NCBI RefSeq assembly: GCF_000425185.1
Contig: NZ_AULH01000016.1
Location: forward strand, 92,677 to 156,676
Direction: 5' to 3'
Origin: Pleomorphomonas koreensis DSM 23070
GTDB taxonomy: Bacteria; Pseudomonadota; Alphaproteobacteria; Rhizobiales; Pleomorphomonadaceae
Length of the DNA: 64,000 nucleotides
Shown here piece after piece: positions 16,590-26,959 of the stretch; position 1 is the first letter of the stretch; each line of letters begins with the position of its first letter. Position numbers and translations under genes: made by a program. The notes below the pieces were generated by a model. That model made no database searches and was not told where the DNA came from. It was given only the letters and a program-made list of their open reading frames with translations.

Positions 16590-16755
16590 CCACCCCTGCC
16601 CTTGCGGCTTCGATTGGCCGCCATTGTCGCTGTTCCGGCCGCCGACGGCCATTCTCCCTTGGGCGATCCTCATCCCGAAACGGCGGCGGCCGATCACGTT
16701 TTGCTGAGAGTGCCCTCGAAGGACACGAAAGGTCAACCAAGCGCTCGAGCCACTA

Positions 16756-16784
16756 TTGACCGAACGGTTCGGTCATGAGATAAC
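16756..16784 (+). promoter_or_regulatory. Pump promoter with 19-bp TetR operator
   Basis: TTGACC (16756-16761) and GATAAC (16779-16784) are 17 bp apart. The perfect palindrome TGACCGAACGGTTCGGTCA (16757-16775) covers the -35 and most of the spacer, so a bound repressor would block the polymerase. A looser inverted repeat, GGTCAG/CTGACC (16794-16813), lies downstream in the leader. Confidence 0.75.
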
Positions 16785-16886
16785 ACTTTCGACGGTCAGG
16801 AACAATACTGACCATATCGAATGCATCGCGCCGGCGAATGGCGCGGTCCGCCCGGCGGGTCCGGCGACGGACAGATGGAGACTTCA

Positions 16887-18092
16887 ATGGCCAAGCGCGA
16901 AGGCAACGCCGCCCACGAGAGCGACGGCTCGGACGCCACCGTCACCCCGATCCGGCCGGCCGCCGAGGCCAGCCCCGGCACGCCGCACCATGCGCCGGCT
17001 GCGAGCCACGCGGCGCCGGCGCCGGCGGCCCCGCCCAAGAAGAAGCGCGGCATCGTCGGCCGCCTGGTGCTCGTCGCCCTCATCGGCACCGCCGCCTGGT
17101 TCGGCGGCAAGGCCGGCTATGCCTGGTGGATCGACGGCCGCTTCCTGGTCACCACCGACGACGCCTATGTCGCCGCCGACATCACCACGCTGGCCGCCAA
17201 GGCCTCCGGCTACGTCACCGACGTCCTGGTCGCCGACAACACGGCGGTGAAGAAGGGCGATGTCATCGCCCGCATCGACGACGGCGATTATCGCCTCGCC
17301 GTTGCCCAGGCCGAGAACGCGCTCGCCGGCAACGTCGCGACCGTCGTCCGCATCGACCGGCAGATCGCCGCCGGCGCGGCGCAGGTGGCGCAGGCCAAGG
17401 CCGGCGTCGCTTCGGCGGAAGCATCGCTCGAATCGGCGGACATCAATTTCTCCCGCCAGTCGACGCTGGTCTCCAGCAAGGTGTCGGCCCAGTCGCAGCT
17501 CGACGACGCCCGCACCGCCCGCGACGCGGCGCGCGCCTCCGTCGCCGCCGCCGAGGCGGCCGTGTCGGTGGCCGAGGCCAACATCGACGTGCTCAAGGCC
17601 CAGAAGGCCGAGGCGGAAGCCACCGGCAAGACGCTGCAGACCGCCGTCGACAAGGCGCGGCGCGATCTCTCCTTCACCGAGATCCGCGCGCCGGTGGACG
17701 GCGTCATCGGCAACAGGGCGATCGAGATCGGCACCTACGTGACGCCCGGCCAGCAGCTCGCCTCGCTGGTGGCGGCCGGCAGCGCCCATGTCGAGGCCAA
17801 CTACAAGGAAACCCAGCTCGCCAGGCTGGTGCCCGGCGAGACGGTGCGCATCACCGTCGACGCGCTCGGCGAGGAGGAGACCATCCTCGGCACCGTCGAG
17901 AGCCTGTCGCCGGCCACCGGCTCGGTGTTCAGCCTGCTGCCGGCCAACAACGCCACCGGCAACTTCACCAAGGTGGTGCAGCGCCTGCCGGTGCGCATCT
18001 CGATTCCCGCCGACGCGGCGGCAAGCGGCAAGCTCCGCCCCGGCCTCTCCGTGGTGGTCGCCGCCGATCCGCGCACCGCGCCGGCAAGCTGA
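16887..18092 (+). CDS. EmrA/HlyD-type membrane fusion subunit
   Basis: This 401-aa inner-membrane-anchored adaptor works with a DHA2 transporter to export drugs. A cytoplasmic Ala/Pro-rich N-terminal region (about 50 residues, ending PPKKKRG) precedes one TM helix (IVGRLVLVALIGTAAWF). Then come the periplasmic lipoyl half (TTDDAYVAADITTLAAKASG), a long Ala-rich coiled hairpin (about 120-240), and the second half (LSFTEIRAPVDGVIGNRAIE). The start at 16887 has GGAG 6 nt upstream and is preferred over an ATG at 16875. It is followed after 76 bp by the transporter gene. The proline-rich tail before the TM is longer than in E. coli EmrA. Confidence 0.9.
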   Translation: MAKREGNAAHESDGSDATVTPIRPAAEASPGTPHHAPAASHAAPAPAAPPKKKRGIVGRLVLVALIGTAAWFGGKAGYAWWIDGRFLVTTDDAYVAADITTLAAKASGYVTDVLVADNTAVKKGDVIARIDDGDYRLAVAQAENALAGNVATVVRIDRQIAAGAAQVAQAKAGVASAEASLESADINFSRQSTLVSSKVSAQSQLDDARTARDAARASVAAAEAAVSVAEANIDVLKAQKAEAEATGKTLQTAVDKARRDLSFTEIRAPVDGVIGNRAIEIGTYVTPGQQLASLVAAGSAHVEANYKETQLARLVPGETVRITVDALGEEETILGTVESLSPATGSVFSLLPANNATGNFTKVVQRLPVRISIPADAAASGKLRPGLSVVVAADPRTAPAS

Positions 18093-18168
18093 CACCTTCC
18101 CAAATGACCGACCGTCGCGCGCGGGCTCCGGCCTGCGCGCGCTCGGCCGACAGCCCTCGGTCGCTCCC

Positions 18169-19734
18169 ATGTCCGCCATCGCTCCGGCCGCCGCCGGCCC
18201 CACCTTCACCAAGCGCCGGCTGTTCACCTTCATCTGCATGGTGTTCGGCATGTTCATGGCGATCCTGGACATCCAGATCGTCTCGGCCTCGCTCGCCGAG
18301 ATCCAGGCCGGCCTCGGCGCCGCCAACGACGAGATCTCCTGGGTCCAGACCTCCTACCTGATCGCCGAAGTGATCATGATCCCGCTGTCGGGCTACCTGT
18401 CGCGGATGATCTCGACGCGCTGGATGTTCGTCATCGCCGCCGGCGGCTTCACCGCGGCGTCGCTGATGTGCGCCTTCTCCTCGACCATCAACGAGATGAT
18501 CGTCTGGCGCGCCGTGCAGGGCTTCATCGGCGGCGGCATGATCCCGACGGTGTTCGCCTCGGCCTACACCATCTTCCCGCGCGACAAGATGTCGATGGTG
18601 GCGCCGATCATCGGCCTCGTCGCCACGCTCGCCCCGACCATCGGCCCGACGGCCGGCGGCTATCTCACCGAGCTGTTCTCCTGGCACTGGCTGTTCCTGG
18701 TCAACGTACTGCCCGGCATCTTCGTGACGGTGGCCGCCTATGTCCTGATCGACTTCGACGAGCCGCAGCCCGAACTGTTCAAGACCTTCGACTGGTGGGG
18801 CCTTCTCGCCATGGCCGCCTTCCTCGGCTCGCTCGAATACGTGCTGGAGGAAGGCCCGAGCAAGGACTGGCTCGACGACCGGCGTATCGCCGCCTTCACC
18901 GCCGTGATGACGATCGGCGGCATCGTGTTCTTCGTCCGGGCGCTGACCCGCAAGAACCCGATCGTCGACCTGCGCGCCTTCGGCAACCGCAACTTCGCCT
19001 TCGGCAGCGCCTTCTCCTTCTGCCTCGGCATCGGCCTCTACGGCCTCACCTATCTCTATCCGGTCTATCTTGCCCGCATCCGCGGCTTCTCGGCCTTGCA
19101 GATCGGCGAGACGATGTTCGTCTCCGGCGTCGCCATGCTGTTCATGGCGCCCTTCGCCGGCCGTCTCAGCCGCGTGCTCGATCCGCGCGTCATGATGGGC
19201 GCCGGCTTCCTCGGCATCGCCGTTTCTACCTGGCTGTCCAGCAGCATGACCGCCGACTGGGACTTCTGGGAGCTGTTCTGGCCGCAGGTGTTCCGCGGCG
19301 TGTTCATGATGATGTGCATGGTGCCGATCAACAACATCGCGCTCGGCACACTGCCGCCGGCCGAGATGAAGAACGCCTCGGGCCTGTTCAACCTCACCCG
19401 CAATCTCGGCGGCGCCGTCGGCCTGGCGCTGATCAACCAGATCATGACCAGCCGCGGCGACCTGCATTACGACCGGCTGCGCGAGGCGGTCAACATCACC
19501 AGCGCCACCGCCGTCTCGACGCTCGACGGCATGACGCACGCCCTGTCCGGGCTCGGCAGCAGCGCCCGCCTCGCCGCCATCTCCAGGCTGACCGGCATGA
19601 CGCAGCAGCAGGCGACGGTGATGGCCTTCGACGACATCTTCCTGCTGTTGACGCTGCTGTTCCTGGGGCTCGTTCTCGCCCAGCCGCTGGTCAAGAGACC
19701 GGCCGCCCAGGGCGGTGGCGGCGGCGGCCATTGA
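18169..19734 (+). CDS. EmrB/QacA-type MFS drug transporter (DHA2, 14 TM)
   Basis: This 521-aa proton-coupled exporter of the inner membrane partners with the EmrA-type subunit just upstream. Signatures include motif D1-like FMAILDIQIVSASLAEIQ in TM1, DEISWVQTSYLIAEVIMIPL, the arginine-containing WRAVQGFIGGGMIPTVF, and PTIGPTAGGYLTE (motif C). Fourteen hydrophobic segments are expected and roughly visible. It ends in a Gly-rich tail (AAQGGGGGGH). The start is the ATG at 18169, whose RBS is weak. Three hairpins and a terminator follow. Confidence 0.92.
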   Translation: MSAIAPAAAGPTFTKRRLFTFICMVFGMFMAILDIQIVSASLAEIQAGLGAANDEISWVQTSYLIAEVIMIPLSGYLSRMISTRWMFVIAAGGFTAASLMCAFSSTINEMIVWRAVQGFIGGGMIPTVFASAYTIFPRDKMSMVAPIIGLVATLAPTIGPTAGGYLTELFSWHWLFLVNVLPGIFVTVAAYVLIDFDEPQPELFKTFDWWGLLAMAAFLGSLEYVLEEGPSKDWLDDRRIAAFTAVMTIGGIVFFVRALTRKNPIVDLRAFGNRNFAFGSAFSFCLGIGLYGLTYLYPVYLARIRGFSALQIGETMFVSGVAMLFMAPFAGRLSRVLDPRVMMGAGFLGIAVSTWLSSSMTADWDFWELFWPQVFRGVFMMMCMVPINNIALGTLPPAEMKNASGLFNLTRNLGGAVGLALINQIMTSRGDLHYDRLREAVNITSATAVSTLDGMTHALSGLGSSARLAAISRLTGMTQQQATVMAFDDIFLLLTLLFLGLVLAQPLVKRPAAQGGGGGGH

Positions 19735-19748
19735 GCCCAAAACGCCAG

Positions 19749-19857
19749 CGAGGCGGCCTCCAGGGAGGTCCGCCTCGCGTTCGACGCCGGGGGGCGTGAT
19801 GCGCGGTTGGGAAGCGACCGCGCGTTCTCCGGTGGCGCGGGAGTCACCGCCACCGGA
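19749..19857. repeat. Three consecutive hairpins after emrB
   Basis: Within 109 bp there are three separate inverted repeats: CGAGGCGG/CCGCCTCG (19749-19777), GCGCGGT/ACCGCGC (19801-19823), and CCGGTGGCG/CGCCACCGG (19829-19856). None has a T tract. They lie between the emrB stop and the terminator at 19955 and would form a highly structured 3' end of the emrAB mRNA. Confidence 0.6.
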
Positions 19858-19954
19858 AATCGACTGAGGGAACGTCAAGCGACGATCATCCCTCGTGAAT
19901 CCTGAATTCCTCTTCGCCAACTATCCTATCGAAACGATTCATTGACAAGGCGTA

Positions 19955-19998
19955 AGTCACGCCGGGGAGGTGGTTCCCCCCGGCGGAGTGGCTTTTTT
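19955..19998 (+). terminator. Rho-independent terminator of the emrAB unit
   Basis: AGTCAC pairs with GTGGCT, and after a 3-nt bulge GCCGGGG pairs with CCCCGGC (19955-19993). Six T follow at 19993-19998. The T run is on the plus strand, so it serves emrAB; the GH3 gene ends 10 bp further on the opposite strand. Confidence 0.85.
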
Positions 19999-20008
19999 GT
20001 CGTACAAT

Positions 20009-22381
20009 TCAGGCGATGGTAGAGGTGCTCTCCATGCGCCAGGCCTTCGGCAGCTTGCGCGTCTTGCCGGTGACCTCGACCTTGGCCCGGAGACGGATGT
20101 CGGCACTGGAGGCACCGAGCTGCACCTCGTGCTCCCCCGGCTCGACGACGCGATAGCCTTCGGGGCCGGTGAAGCACAGCATGTCCACGGGCACGGTGAA
20201 GGTGACGCGCTTTGCCTCGCCCGGCAGAAGCTCGACGCGGCCGAATGCCTTCAGCTCCTTGACCGGCCGCACCACCGAGGCGAGCACGTCGCGGATGTAG
20301 AGCTGCGGCACGGCGACGCCCTTGCGGTCGCCGGTGTTCCTCACCGTGAAGCTGACGACGATGTCGCCGGTCTCCACGTCCACCTTGCCGGACTTGAATG
20401 TCAGGTCCTCGAAGGCGAAGCTGGTGTAGCTGAGGCCGTGGCCGAACGGATACTGGCTGCCGAAATGGCGGGCGATCGGCGTGCCGGAACTCTTGAGCTT
20501 GTGATTGTAGAAATAGGGCGCGGCGCCGACGCCGCGCGGCACCGACAGCGTCAGCCGGCCGGACGGCTCGACCTTGCCGGTGAGCACATCGGCCAGCGCG
20601 TTGCCGCCTTCCTGGCCGGCGAAGAAGGTCCACACCTGGGCCGCCAGCTTGTCCTCGAGGCCGCCGAGATTGTAGGGCCGGCCCGACGACAGCACCACCA
20701 CCACCGGCGTGCCGGTGGCGACCACCGCCTCGAGAAGCTGCTGCTGCACGCCCGGCAGGTCGAGCGAGTCGGCGTCCGAGCCCTCGCCCACCGTGCCGGT
20801 CTGGAAGATGCCGGAGAGGTCGCCGACGCAGACGATGGCGACATCGGCCGCCCTGGCCGCCTCGACGGCGTCGGCGATCATGTCGGTGCGGGTGGACAGC
20901 GACGACGCCTGCTCGACGGCGGCGCTGTCGTCGACGTCGCCGGGGAACACCGGCGCGCCGGCCTTGCGCTCGTCGAGAATGTTGCAGCCGCGGGCGTAGA
21001 TCAGGTTGGCGCTGCCGGCGGCGGCCTGGAAGGCGGCGCGCGGCGTCACCACCGGGCCGGCGCTCTCGTTGGCGTCGGAGAGGATCAGGTGAACCGGGAA
21101 GGAATAATCGCCCAAAAGGGCCAGCGGGTCGTCGGCGGCCGGGCCGATCAGTGCGATCTTCTTCCTGGGATCGAGCGGCAGGATGCCGTTGTTGTCGAGG
21201 ATGGTCACCGACTGCTCGGCCACCCGGCGGGCAAGGCTCACCGCCTCCGGCGTCTGCAGCCGGATCGCCTGATCATCGGCATAGGGCTTCTCGAACAGGC
21301 CGAGGCGGAACTTCTCGGTCAGTACGCGGGCAACGATCTCGTCGATCTTCTCGGGCGTGATCAGGCCACGGTCGAGCGCCTCGCGCAGGTGGGTGGCGCA
21401 GTCCTCGCCCGGCAGTTCCTGATCGAGGCCGGCGTTGAAGGCCAGCGCCGCCGCCTCGGCCTGGTTGGAGGCAAGGCCATGGTGCTGGTAGAGCAGGCTG
21501 ACGCCGATGTAGTCGGCGACGACGAGGCCGTCGAAGCCCCAGTCCTCGCGCAGCACCTCGGTCAGGAGGTGCTTGGAGGCATGGCTCGGCTCGTTGTCGA
21601 TGTCGTGGTAGGCCGGCATCACCGAGCCGGCGTTGGCCAGCTTCACCGCCATCTCGAACGGCAGCAGGAAAATGTCGTTCAGTTCGCGCCAGCCGAGATG
21701 GATCGGCGCGTGGTTGCGGCCGCCTTCCGAGAAGGAGTGGCCGGCATAGTGCTTCAGCGTGGCGAGGAAGTCGCGCTTCGGCCCCTGCATGCCGCGCACG
21801 TAGCGGGTGGCCATCACGCCGACCAGATAGGGATCTTCGCCGAAGGTCTCCTCGGTGCGGCCCCAGCGGGCGTCGCGGGCAACGTCGAGCACCGGCGCCA
21901 GACCCTGGTGGCCGCCGATCGACCGCACCTCGTCGCCGATGATCCGGCCGACCTCTTCGATCAGCTCGGGATTCCAGGTGGCGCCATAGGCGAGCGACGA
22001 CGGGAACAGCGTGCCGCCGCGCGCCATGGTGCCGGACAGGCATTCCTCGTGGCTGATCGCCGGGATGCCGAGCCGCGTTTCCTCGACGAGGAACTTCTGC
22101 AGGCTGTTGAGCGCCCTGACGCCGGCCGCCGGGTCGATCGAGCGGGTGCCGAGCGGCCGGGTGATCTGGCCGAGGCCCTTCTTCAGCATGTCGGTCAGCG
22201 TGTTCTCGTCGGACGAACCGATGAAGGCGTCCTCGGTGCGCGGGCGATGCTTGCCGTGCTCGTCGAGCACCAGCCAGACGGCGTGCATCTGGGCGATCTT
22301 CTCGTCGATGGTCATGCGCCCGAGGAGGTCGGCGACGCGGCGTTCGATCGGCTGGGCGGGGTCCTGGTAAACGAAGGTCAT
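20009..22381 (-). CDS. Glycoside hydrolase family 3 beta-glycosidase (BglX-like, cytoplasmic)
   Basis: This 790-aa enzyme hydrolyses terminal beta-linked sugars with retention. The GH3 N-terminal barrel includes DARWGRTEETFGEDPYL, KHYAGHS (210-215) and the nucleophile Asp290 in GFDGLVVADYIG. The GH3 C-terminal domain and a fibronectin-III-like domain (VSFTVRNTGDRKGVAVPQLY) follow. There is no signal peptide, so it acts on imported oligosaccharides. It is the last gene of the SBP-permease-permease-ATPase-GH3 series, 49 bp after the ATPase, so import and hydrolysis of a beta-glucoside or xylo-oligosaccharide are implied. The sugar specificity cannot be read from sequence. Confidence 0.92.
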   Translation of the reverse strand: MTFVYQDPAQPIERRVADLLGRMTIDEKIAQMHAVWLVLDEHGKHRPRTEDAFIGSSDENTLTDMLKKGLGQITRPLGTRSIDPAAGVRALNSLQKFLVEETRLGIPAISHEECLSGTMARGGTLFPSSLAYGATWNPELIEEVGRIIGDEVRSIGGHQGLAPVLDVARDARWGRTEETFGEDPYLVGVMATRYVRGMQGPKRDFLATLKHYAGHSFSEGGRNHAPIHLGWRELNDIFLLPFEMAVKLANAGSVMPAYHDIDNEPSHASKHLLTEVLREDWGFDGLVVADYIGVSLLYQHHGLASNQAEAAALAFNAGLDQELPGEDCATHLREALDRGLITPEKIDEIVARVLTEKFRLGLFEKPYADDQAIRLQTPEAVSLARRVAEQSVTILDNNGILPLDPRKKIALIGPAADDPLALLGDYSFPVHLILSDANESAGPVVTPRAAFQAAAGSANLIYARGCNILDERKAGAPVFPGDVDDSAAVEQASSLSTRTDMIADAVEAARAADVAIVCVGDLSGIFQTGTVGEGSDADSLDLPGVQQQLLEAVVATGTPVVVVLSSGRPYNLGGLEDKLAAQVWTFFAGQEGGNALADVLTGKVEPSGRLTLSVPRGVGAAPYFYNHKLKSSGTPIARHFGSQYPFGHGLSYTSFAFEDLTFKSGKVDVETGDIVVSFTVRNTGDRKGVAVPQLYIRDVLASVVRPVKELKAFGRVELLPGEAKRVTFTVPVDMLCFTGPEGYRVVEPGEHEVQLGASSADIRLRAKVEVTGKTRKLPKAWRMESTSTIA

Positions 22382-22430
22382 GATGGGCTCTTTCGGCCGG
22401 TCGGCCGTCCTGATGATGATCCGGGGAAGG

Positions 22431-23555
22431 TCAGAGGCTGTCGCGGCGGGGGAGCGCGATGCCGTCGCCGTCGAACAGGTGGCAGCATGAGGCGGGCGCC
22501 GCGAAGCTGGCGCTGTCGCCGGCCTTGAGGCCGCCGTCGCCCGGCACCTTGGCGATCAGTGGCGCCGCGCCGCCATCGAGGTAGACGAAGCTGTATTCGC
22601 CGAAATGCTCGACCGCCCTCACCTGGCGCGTCAGCGTCTGGGTAGCCGCCGCGGCCACCGGGGCAAGATGCTCCGGCCGCACGCCGAGCGTCACCGACGC
22701 GCCGGAGGCGAGCGTCGAGCCGTCGACAGGCACCGTGAGGTCCTCCCCGCTCTTCAGGGCGACGCGGGCACCGGTCTCCTCCTGTCCGACGAAGGTGGCC
22801 TCGAGGAAGTTCATGGTCGGCGAACCCAGGAAACCGGCGACGAACAGGTTGCGCGGCTGGTGGTAAAGATCGAGCGGCCGGCCGACCTGGGCGATCGAGC
22901 CGTGCTTCAGCATGTCCTTGCCGGCGTGCAGCAGCACGATCTTGTCGGCGAGCGCCATCGCCTCGGTCTGGTCGTGCGTCACGTAGATCATCGACGCCGC
23001 CGGGAAGTTCCTGTGCAGCGTGGCGATTTCCGAGCGCATATGGACGCGCAGCGCCGCGTCGAGGTTGCTGAGCGGCTCGTCGAACAGGAACACCTTCGGC
23101 TGGCGCACGATGGCCCGGCCGATGGCCACCCGCTGCCGCTGGCCGCCCGAGAGCGCCTTCGGCATGCGGTCGAGCAGCGGCTCGATTTGCAGGATGCGCG
23201 CCGCTTCCTTGACGCGGCGCTCGATCTCGTCCTTGGGCGTCTTCGCCTGGCGCAGGCCGAAGGCCATGTTGTCGTAGACGCTCATGTGAGGGTAGAGCGC
23301 GTAGTTCTGGAACACCATGGCGACCTGGCGGTCGGCCGGCTCCACCTTGTCGACGGCGCGCTCGCCGATGCGGATCTCGCCCGTATAGGCGGTCTCGAGG
23401 CCGGCCACCATCCTGAGGAGCGTCGACTTGCCGCAGCCCGACGGGCCGAGGAAGACGCAGAACTCGCCGTCGTCGATCACAAGGTCGACGTCGCGGATGA
23501 CCGGGAAGTTGGCGCCGAAGGACTTGTTGACGCCGGAGAGGGTGATGCTGGTCAT
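22431..23555 (-). CDS. Sugar ABC transporter ATPase (UgpC/MsmK-type)
   Basis: This 374-aa nucleotide-binding subunit energises the importer. Walker A is GPSGCGKST (37-45), the signature motif is LSGGQRQ (135-141), Walker B is VFLFDE (155-160), and the H-loop is in YVTHDQTEAM. The C-terminal OB-type regulatory domain of the CUT1 group follows (LGVRPEHLAP). The start at 23555 follows GGAG, 17 bp after the permease gene stop. In CUT1 systems this subunit is sometimes shared among several importers; here it is encoded within the operon. Confidence 0.93.
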   Translation of the reverse strand: MTSITLSGVNKSFGANFPVIRDVDLVIDDGEFCVFLGPSGCGKSTLLRMVAGLETAYTGEIRIGERAVDKVEPADRQVAMVFQNYALYPHMSVYDNMAFGLRQAKTPKDEIERRVKEAARILQIEPLLDRMPKALSGGQRQRVAIGRAIVRQPKVFLFDEPLSNLDAALRVHMRSEIATLHRNFPAASMIYVTHDQTEAMALADKIVLLHAGKDMLKHGSIAQVGRPLDLYHQPRNLFVAGFLGSPTMNFLEATFVGQEETGARVALKSGEDLTVPVDGSTLASGASVTLGVRPEHLAPVAAAATQTLTRQVRAVEHFGEYSFVYLDGGAAPLIAKVPGDGGLKAGDSASFAAPASCCHLFDGDGIALPRRDSL

Positions 23556-23572
23556 GGGGTGTCTCCGAAGCC

Positions 23573-24412
<840 letters not shown>

Positions 24413-24413
24413 C

Positions 24414-25340
24414 TCAGACCTCCGTCTCGAAGCGCTTGGAGAAGCGCAGCAGCACCGAGGCGATCAGGATGACGATGATGAACATCGCCGAGGCCACCGT
24501 GCTGCCGTAGCCGAGCTGGAACGAGGAGAAGACGTTGCGGTACATGTAGGTGGCCATCAGTTCCGACGCGCCTTCCGGCCCGCCGCCGGTCATCACGTAG
24601 ATCAGGTCGAAGTAGCGGAGCGCGCCGATCACCGAGAGCACCACGGCGGTGCGGAAGGTGCCCTTGAGGTGCGGCAGCTTCATCTTCCAGAAGATGGTCG
24701 TCTCCGACGCGCCGTCGAGCTTGGCCGCTTCCGAGATTTCGGCCGGGAACGAGGCGAGGCCGGCCATGAACAGCACCATGTAGAAGGGGATGTACTGCCA
24801 GCAGACGACGGCGATCACCGCCCCGAGCGCGAAACGGGTGTCGCCGAGCCAGTCCTGGGCAAAGGCGCCGAGGCCGACATAGTCGAGCAGCGCGTTGAGC
24901 GGGCCGAAGTTGACGTCGTAGAAGTATTTGAACAGGACGCCGAGGGCGACCGACGACATCAAGAGCGGCAGGAAATACAGGATCTTGAGGATGCGCGAGC
25001 CCTTGCCGGCGTTGTCGAGCACGACGGCCAGCACCACGGCGATCGGCATCTGGATCACCACCGAGAAGACGGCCAGCAGGATGTTGTTCCAGGCGGCCTT
25101 CCAGAACAGCGTGTCGGTGGCGAGCTTCTTCCAGTTGTCCAGCCCGACGTAGCGCGCGTTCTCCCCGAGCCCGTTCCAGTCGAGCAGCGACAGACGGAAG
25201 CTGTCGACCAGCGGATAGAGCAGGTAGACGGCGAGCAGCAGGACGGCCGGCGCCAGAAAGACGGCCGGCGCCAGCTTCCTGAGCGACAATGCCGCCCCTC
25301 CCGCCCCGCCGGCGGCGGAACGCGTCGATATGTCGGTCAC
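24414..25340 (-). CDS. Sugar ABC transporter permease (MalF/CUT1 type)
   Basis: This 308-aa protein has six TM segments after a short cytoplasmic N-terminus. The EAA loop is [25 protein letters not shown]. The first TM ([20 protein letters not shown]) and the following periplasmic [11 protein letters not shown] are typical of CUT1 MalF-like subunits without the large maltose-type insertion. It starts at a GTG (25340) preceded by GGAGGA. It lies 73 bp downstream of the binding-protein gene. Confidence 0.92.
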   Translation of the reverse strand: MTDISTRSAAGGAGGAALSLRKLAPAVFLAPAVLLLAVYLLYPLVDSFRLSLLDWNGLGENARYVGLDNWKKLATDTLFWKAAWNNILLAVFSVVIQMPIAVVLAVVLDNAGKGSRILKILYFLPLLMSSVALGVLFKYFYDVNFGPLNALLDYVGLGAFAQDWLGDTRFALGAVIAVVCWQYIPFYMVLFMAGLASFPAEISEAAKLDGASETTIFWKMKLPHLKGTFRTAVVLSVIGALRYFDLIYVMTGGGPEGASELMATYMYRNVFSSFQLGYGSTVASAMFIIVILIASVLLRFSKRFETEV

Positions 25341-25413
25341 GGGAATCCTCCGGTCCTCAGATAGGTGCCCCGCCGGCGGCGACCGTCGGCGGGGTTGTTT
25401 GCTGGAGGAGAGG

Positions 25414-26700
25414 TTACTTCAGCTCGGCCTTGGCGGCGGCCTCGAACTCGTCGGCCACCTGCTCGGGCGTCTTGGACAGGCCGAACAGCTCCTGCGAGGT
25501 GTCCTTGTGCAGCTCGCCGAGCTTCGGCGGCAGCTCCTGGTCCCACCAGAGCTGGACGCTCTTGGCTTCGCTGACCAGCTTGGAAACCTCCTGCAGGAAG
25601 GGATTGTCGACCTTGAGGTTCTTGATCGGCGGCAGACGCGAGTCGGCCACGCGGCCGGCGGCGGCGGTATCGTCGGTCAGGAACTTGATGAAGTCGACGG
25701 CCTTGTCCTTCTCGGGGCAGGCGTTGGTGACGGAGACGAAGTTGTCGCCGAGCGTGCCGAGCAGGTCGGACGGATCGCCCTTGCCGCCGGGAACCGACGG
25801 GAACGGGAAGAAGCCGAGCTTCTTGGCGAACTCGGGATTCTCGTTGCCGATGGTCGAGGCTTCCCAGGTGCCCATCAGCTCCATGGCCGCCTTGCCGGTG
25901 TAAAGCAGGCGCCGCGAGCCGCCGACGTCGTAGTCGAGGCCGTTGTAGCCCTTCTGGAAGGCGCCGAGGTTGACCAGCTCCTGGAGACGCTTGCCGGCCT
26001 CGACGAACACCGGATCGGCGAACGAGCCGCCGTCCTTGCGCTGGGCCGCCTTGGCGAAGGCCTCGGGGCCGCCGATGCGATCGACGAGGTAGCCGTAGTA
26101 CATCGAGCCCGTCCACTTGTTCTTGTTGGCGAGGGCGAAGGGCGCGATGTCGTTCTTCTTGAGGACGTCGATCACCTGGAGCAGCTCGTCCCAGGTCTTC
26201 GGCGGCGTCAGGTTCAGCTTCTCGAACATTTCCTTGTTGTAGAACACCACGGCGATGGCGGTGTTCTCGGCCGGCAGGCCGTAGATCTTGCCGTCGACGG
26301 TGACCGCGCCGAAGCTGGCCGGAGCGAAGCGCTCCTTGAACGCCGGGTCCTTGTCGAGATAAGGCGTGAGATCGACCACCTGGTTGGCGGCGACATACTC
26401 ACGGAACGGACCGCCGCCCCAGGAGGCGAACACGCAAGGCGGCTCGTTGGCGCCGAAGGCGATCTTGATCTTGGTCTTGTAGGCGTCGTTGAGGATGTGG
26501 GTATCCTCGACCTTGTAGCCGGGGTTGGCCGCCTCGAAGCGGTCGGCGGCGTCACGGATCACCTTGACGGCGCCGGCGGTGGTCTGGAGGTCCCAGGACG
26601 TGATGACCTTGTCGGCCGCATGAGCGGCGAACGGAACGACGGCGACCATGGCGGCGCCGCAGGCCAGCGCCGAAAGTTTGGATGCGAGTTTAGAAGACAC
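25414..26700 (-). CDS. Extracellular sugar-binding protein of the ABC importer
   Basis: This is a 428-aa periplasmic lectin-like receptor, SBP family 1. The start is inferred as the GTG at 26700, preceded closely by GGAGGAG. It gives a standard signal peptide ([20 protein letters not shown], cleavage after AHA). The mature part begins [15 protein letters not shown] and carries the class features [54 protein letters not shown] and [20 protein letters not shown]. Its gene is first in the operon, immediately behind a LacI-type operator and promoter. Confidence 0.92.
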   Translation of the reverse strand: MSSKLASKLSALACGAAMVAVVPFAAHAADKVITSWDLQTTAGAVKVIRDAADRFEAANPGYKVEDTHILNDAYKTKIKIAFGANEPPCVFASWGGGPFREYVAANQVVDLTPYLDKDPAFKERFAPASFGAVTVDGKIYGLPAENTAIAVVFYNKEMFEKLNLTPPKTWDELLQVIDVLKKNDIAPFALANKNKWTGSMYYGYLVDRIGGPEAFAKAAQRKDGGSFADPVFVEAGKRLQELVNLGAFQKGYNGLDYDVGGSRRLLYTGKAAMELMGTWEASTIGNENPEFAKKLGFFPFPSVPGGKGDPSDLLGTLGDNFVSVTNACPEKDKAVDFIKFLTDDTAAAGRVADSRLPPIKNLKVDNPFLQEVSKLVSEAKSVQLWWDQELPPKLGELHKDTSQELFGLSKTPEQVADEFEAAAKAELK

Positions 26701-26747
26701 CTTCTCCTCCCAAGAAGCACGTTGCGGCAGCAACGGGTGACAGCTGA

Positions 26748-26776
26748 ACGTTAGCGCTAACGTCGGCATGCGTCAA
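26748..26776 (-). promoter_or_regulatory. ABC importer promoter with LacI-family operator
   Basis: On the minus strand, TTGACG (26776-26771) and TAACGT (26753-26748) are spaced by 17 bp. The perfect 16-bp palindrome ACGTTAGCGCTAACGT (26748-26763), with a central CG as in LacI/GalR sites, covers the -10 and 10 bp of the spacer. A half-site ACGTTAGCC recurs at the 5' end of the lacI gene (about 26980). Repression by the adjacent LacI protein is the simplest reading. Confidence 0.8.
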
Positions 26777-26959
26777 CTCTACCAGTTGACCGTTGACGGG
26801 ACCGCCGGAAGAGCCCTTGCTGAAGAGAGGCGCCCTCCCCGCTGCCGGCCGCGATCGTCGGTTTTCCGCGCCTTTTCAAGGAGCGGCCATCGTCGTCGCA
26901 GTTGACAGGGGAAGGGCCATCGGACAAACAGGGACAATACCCGGAAACCATTCGACCAA

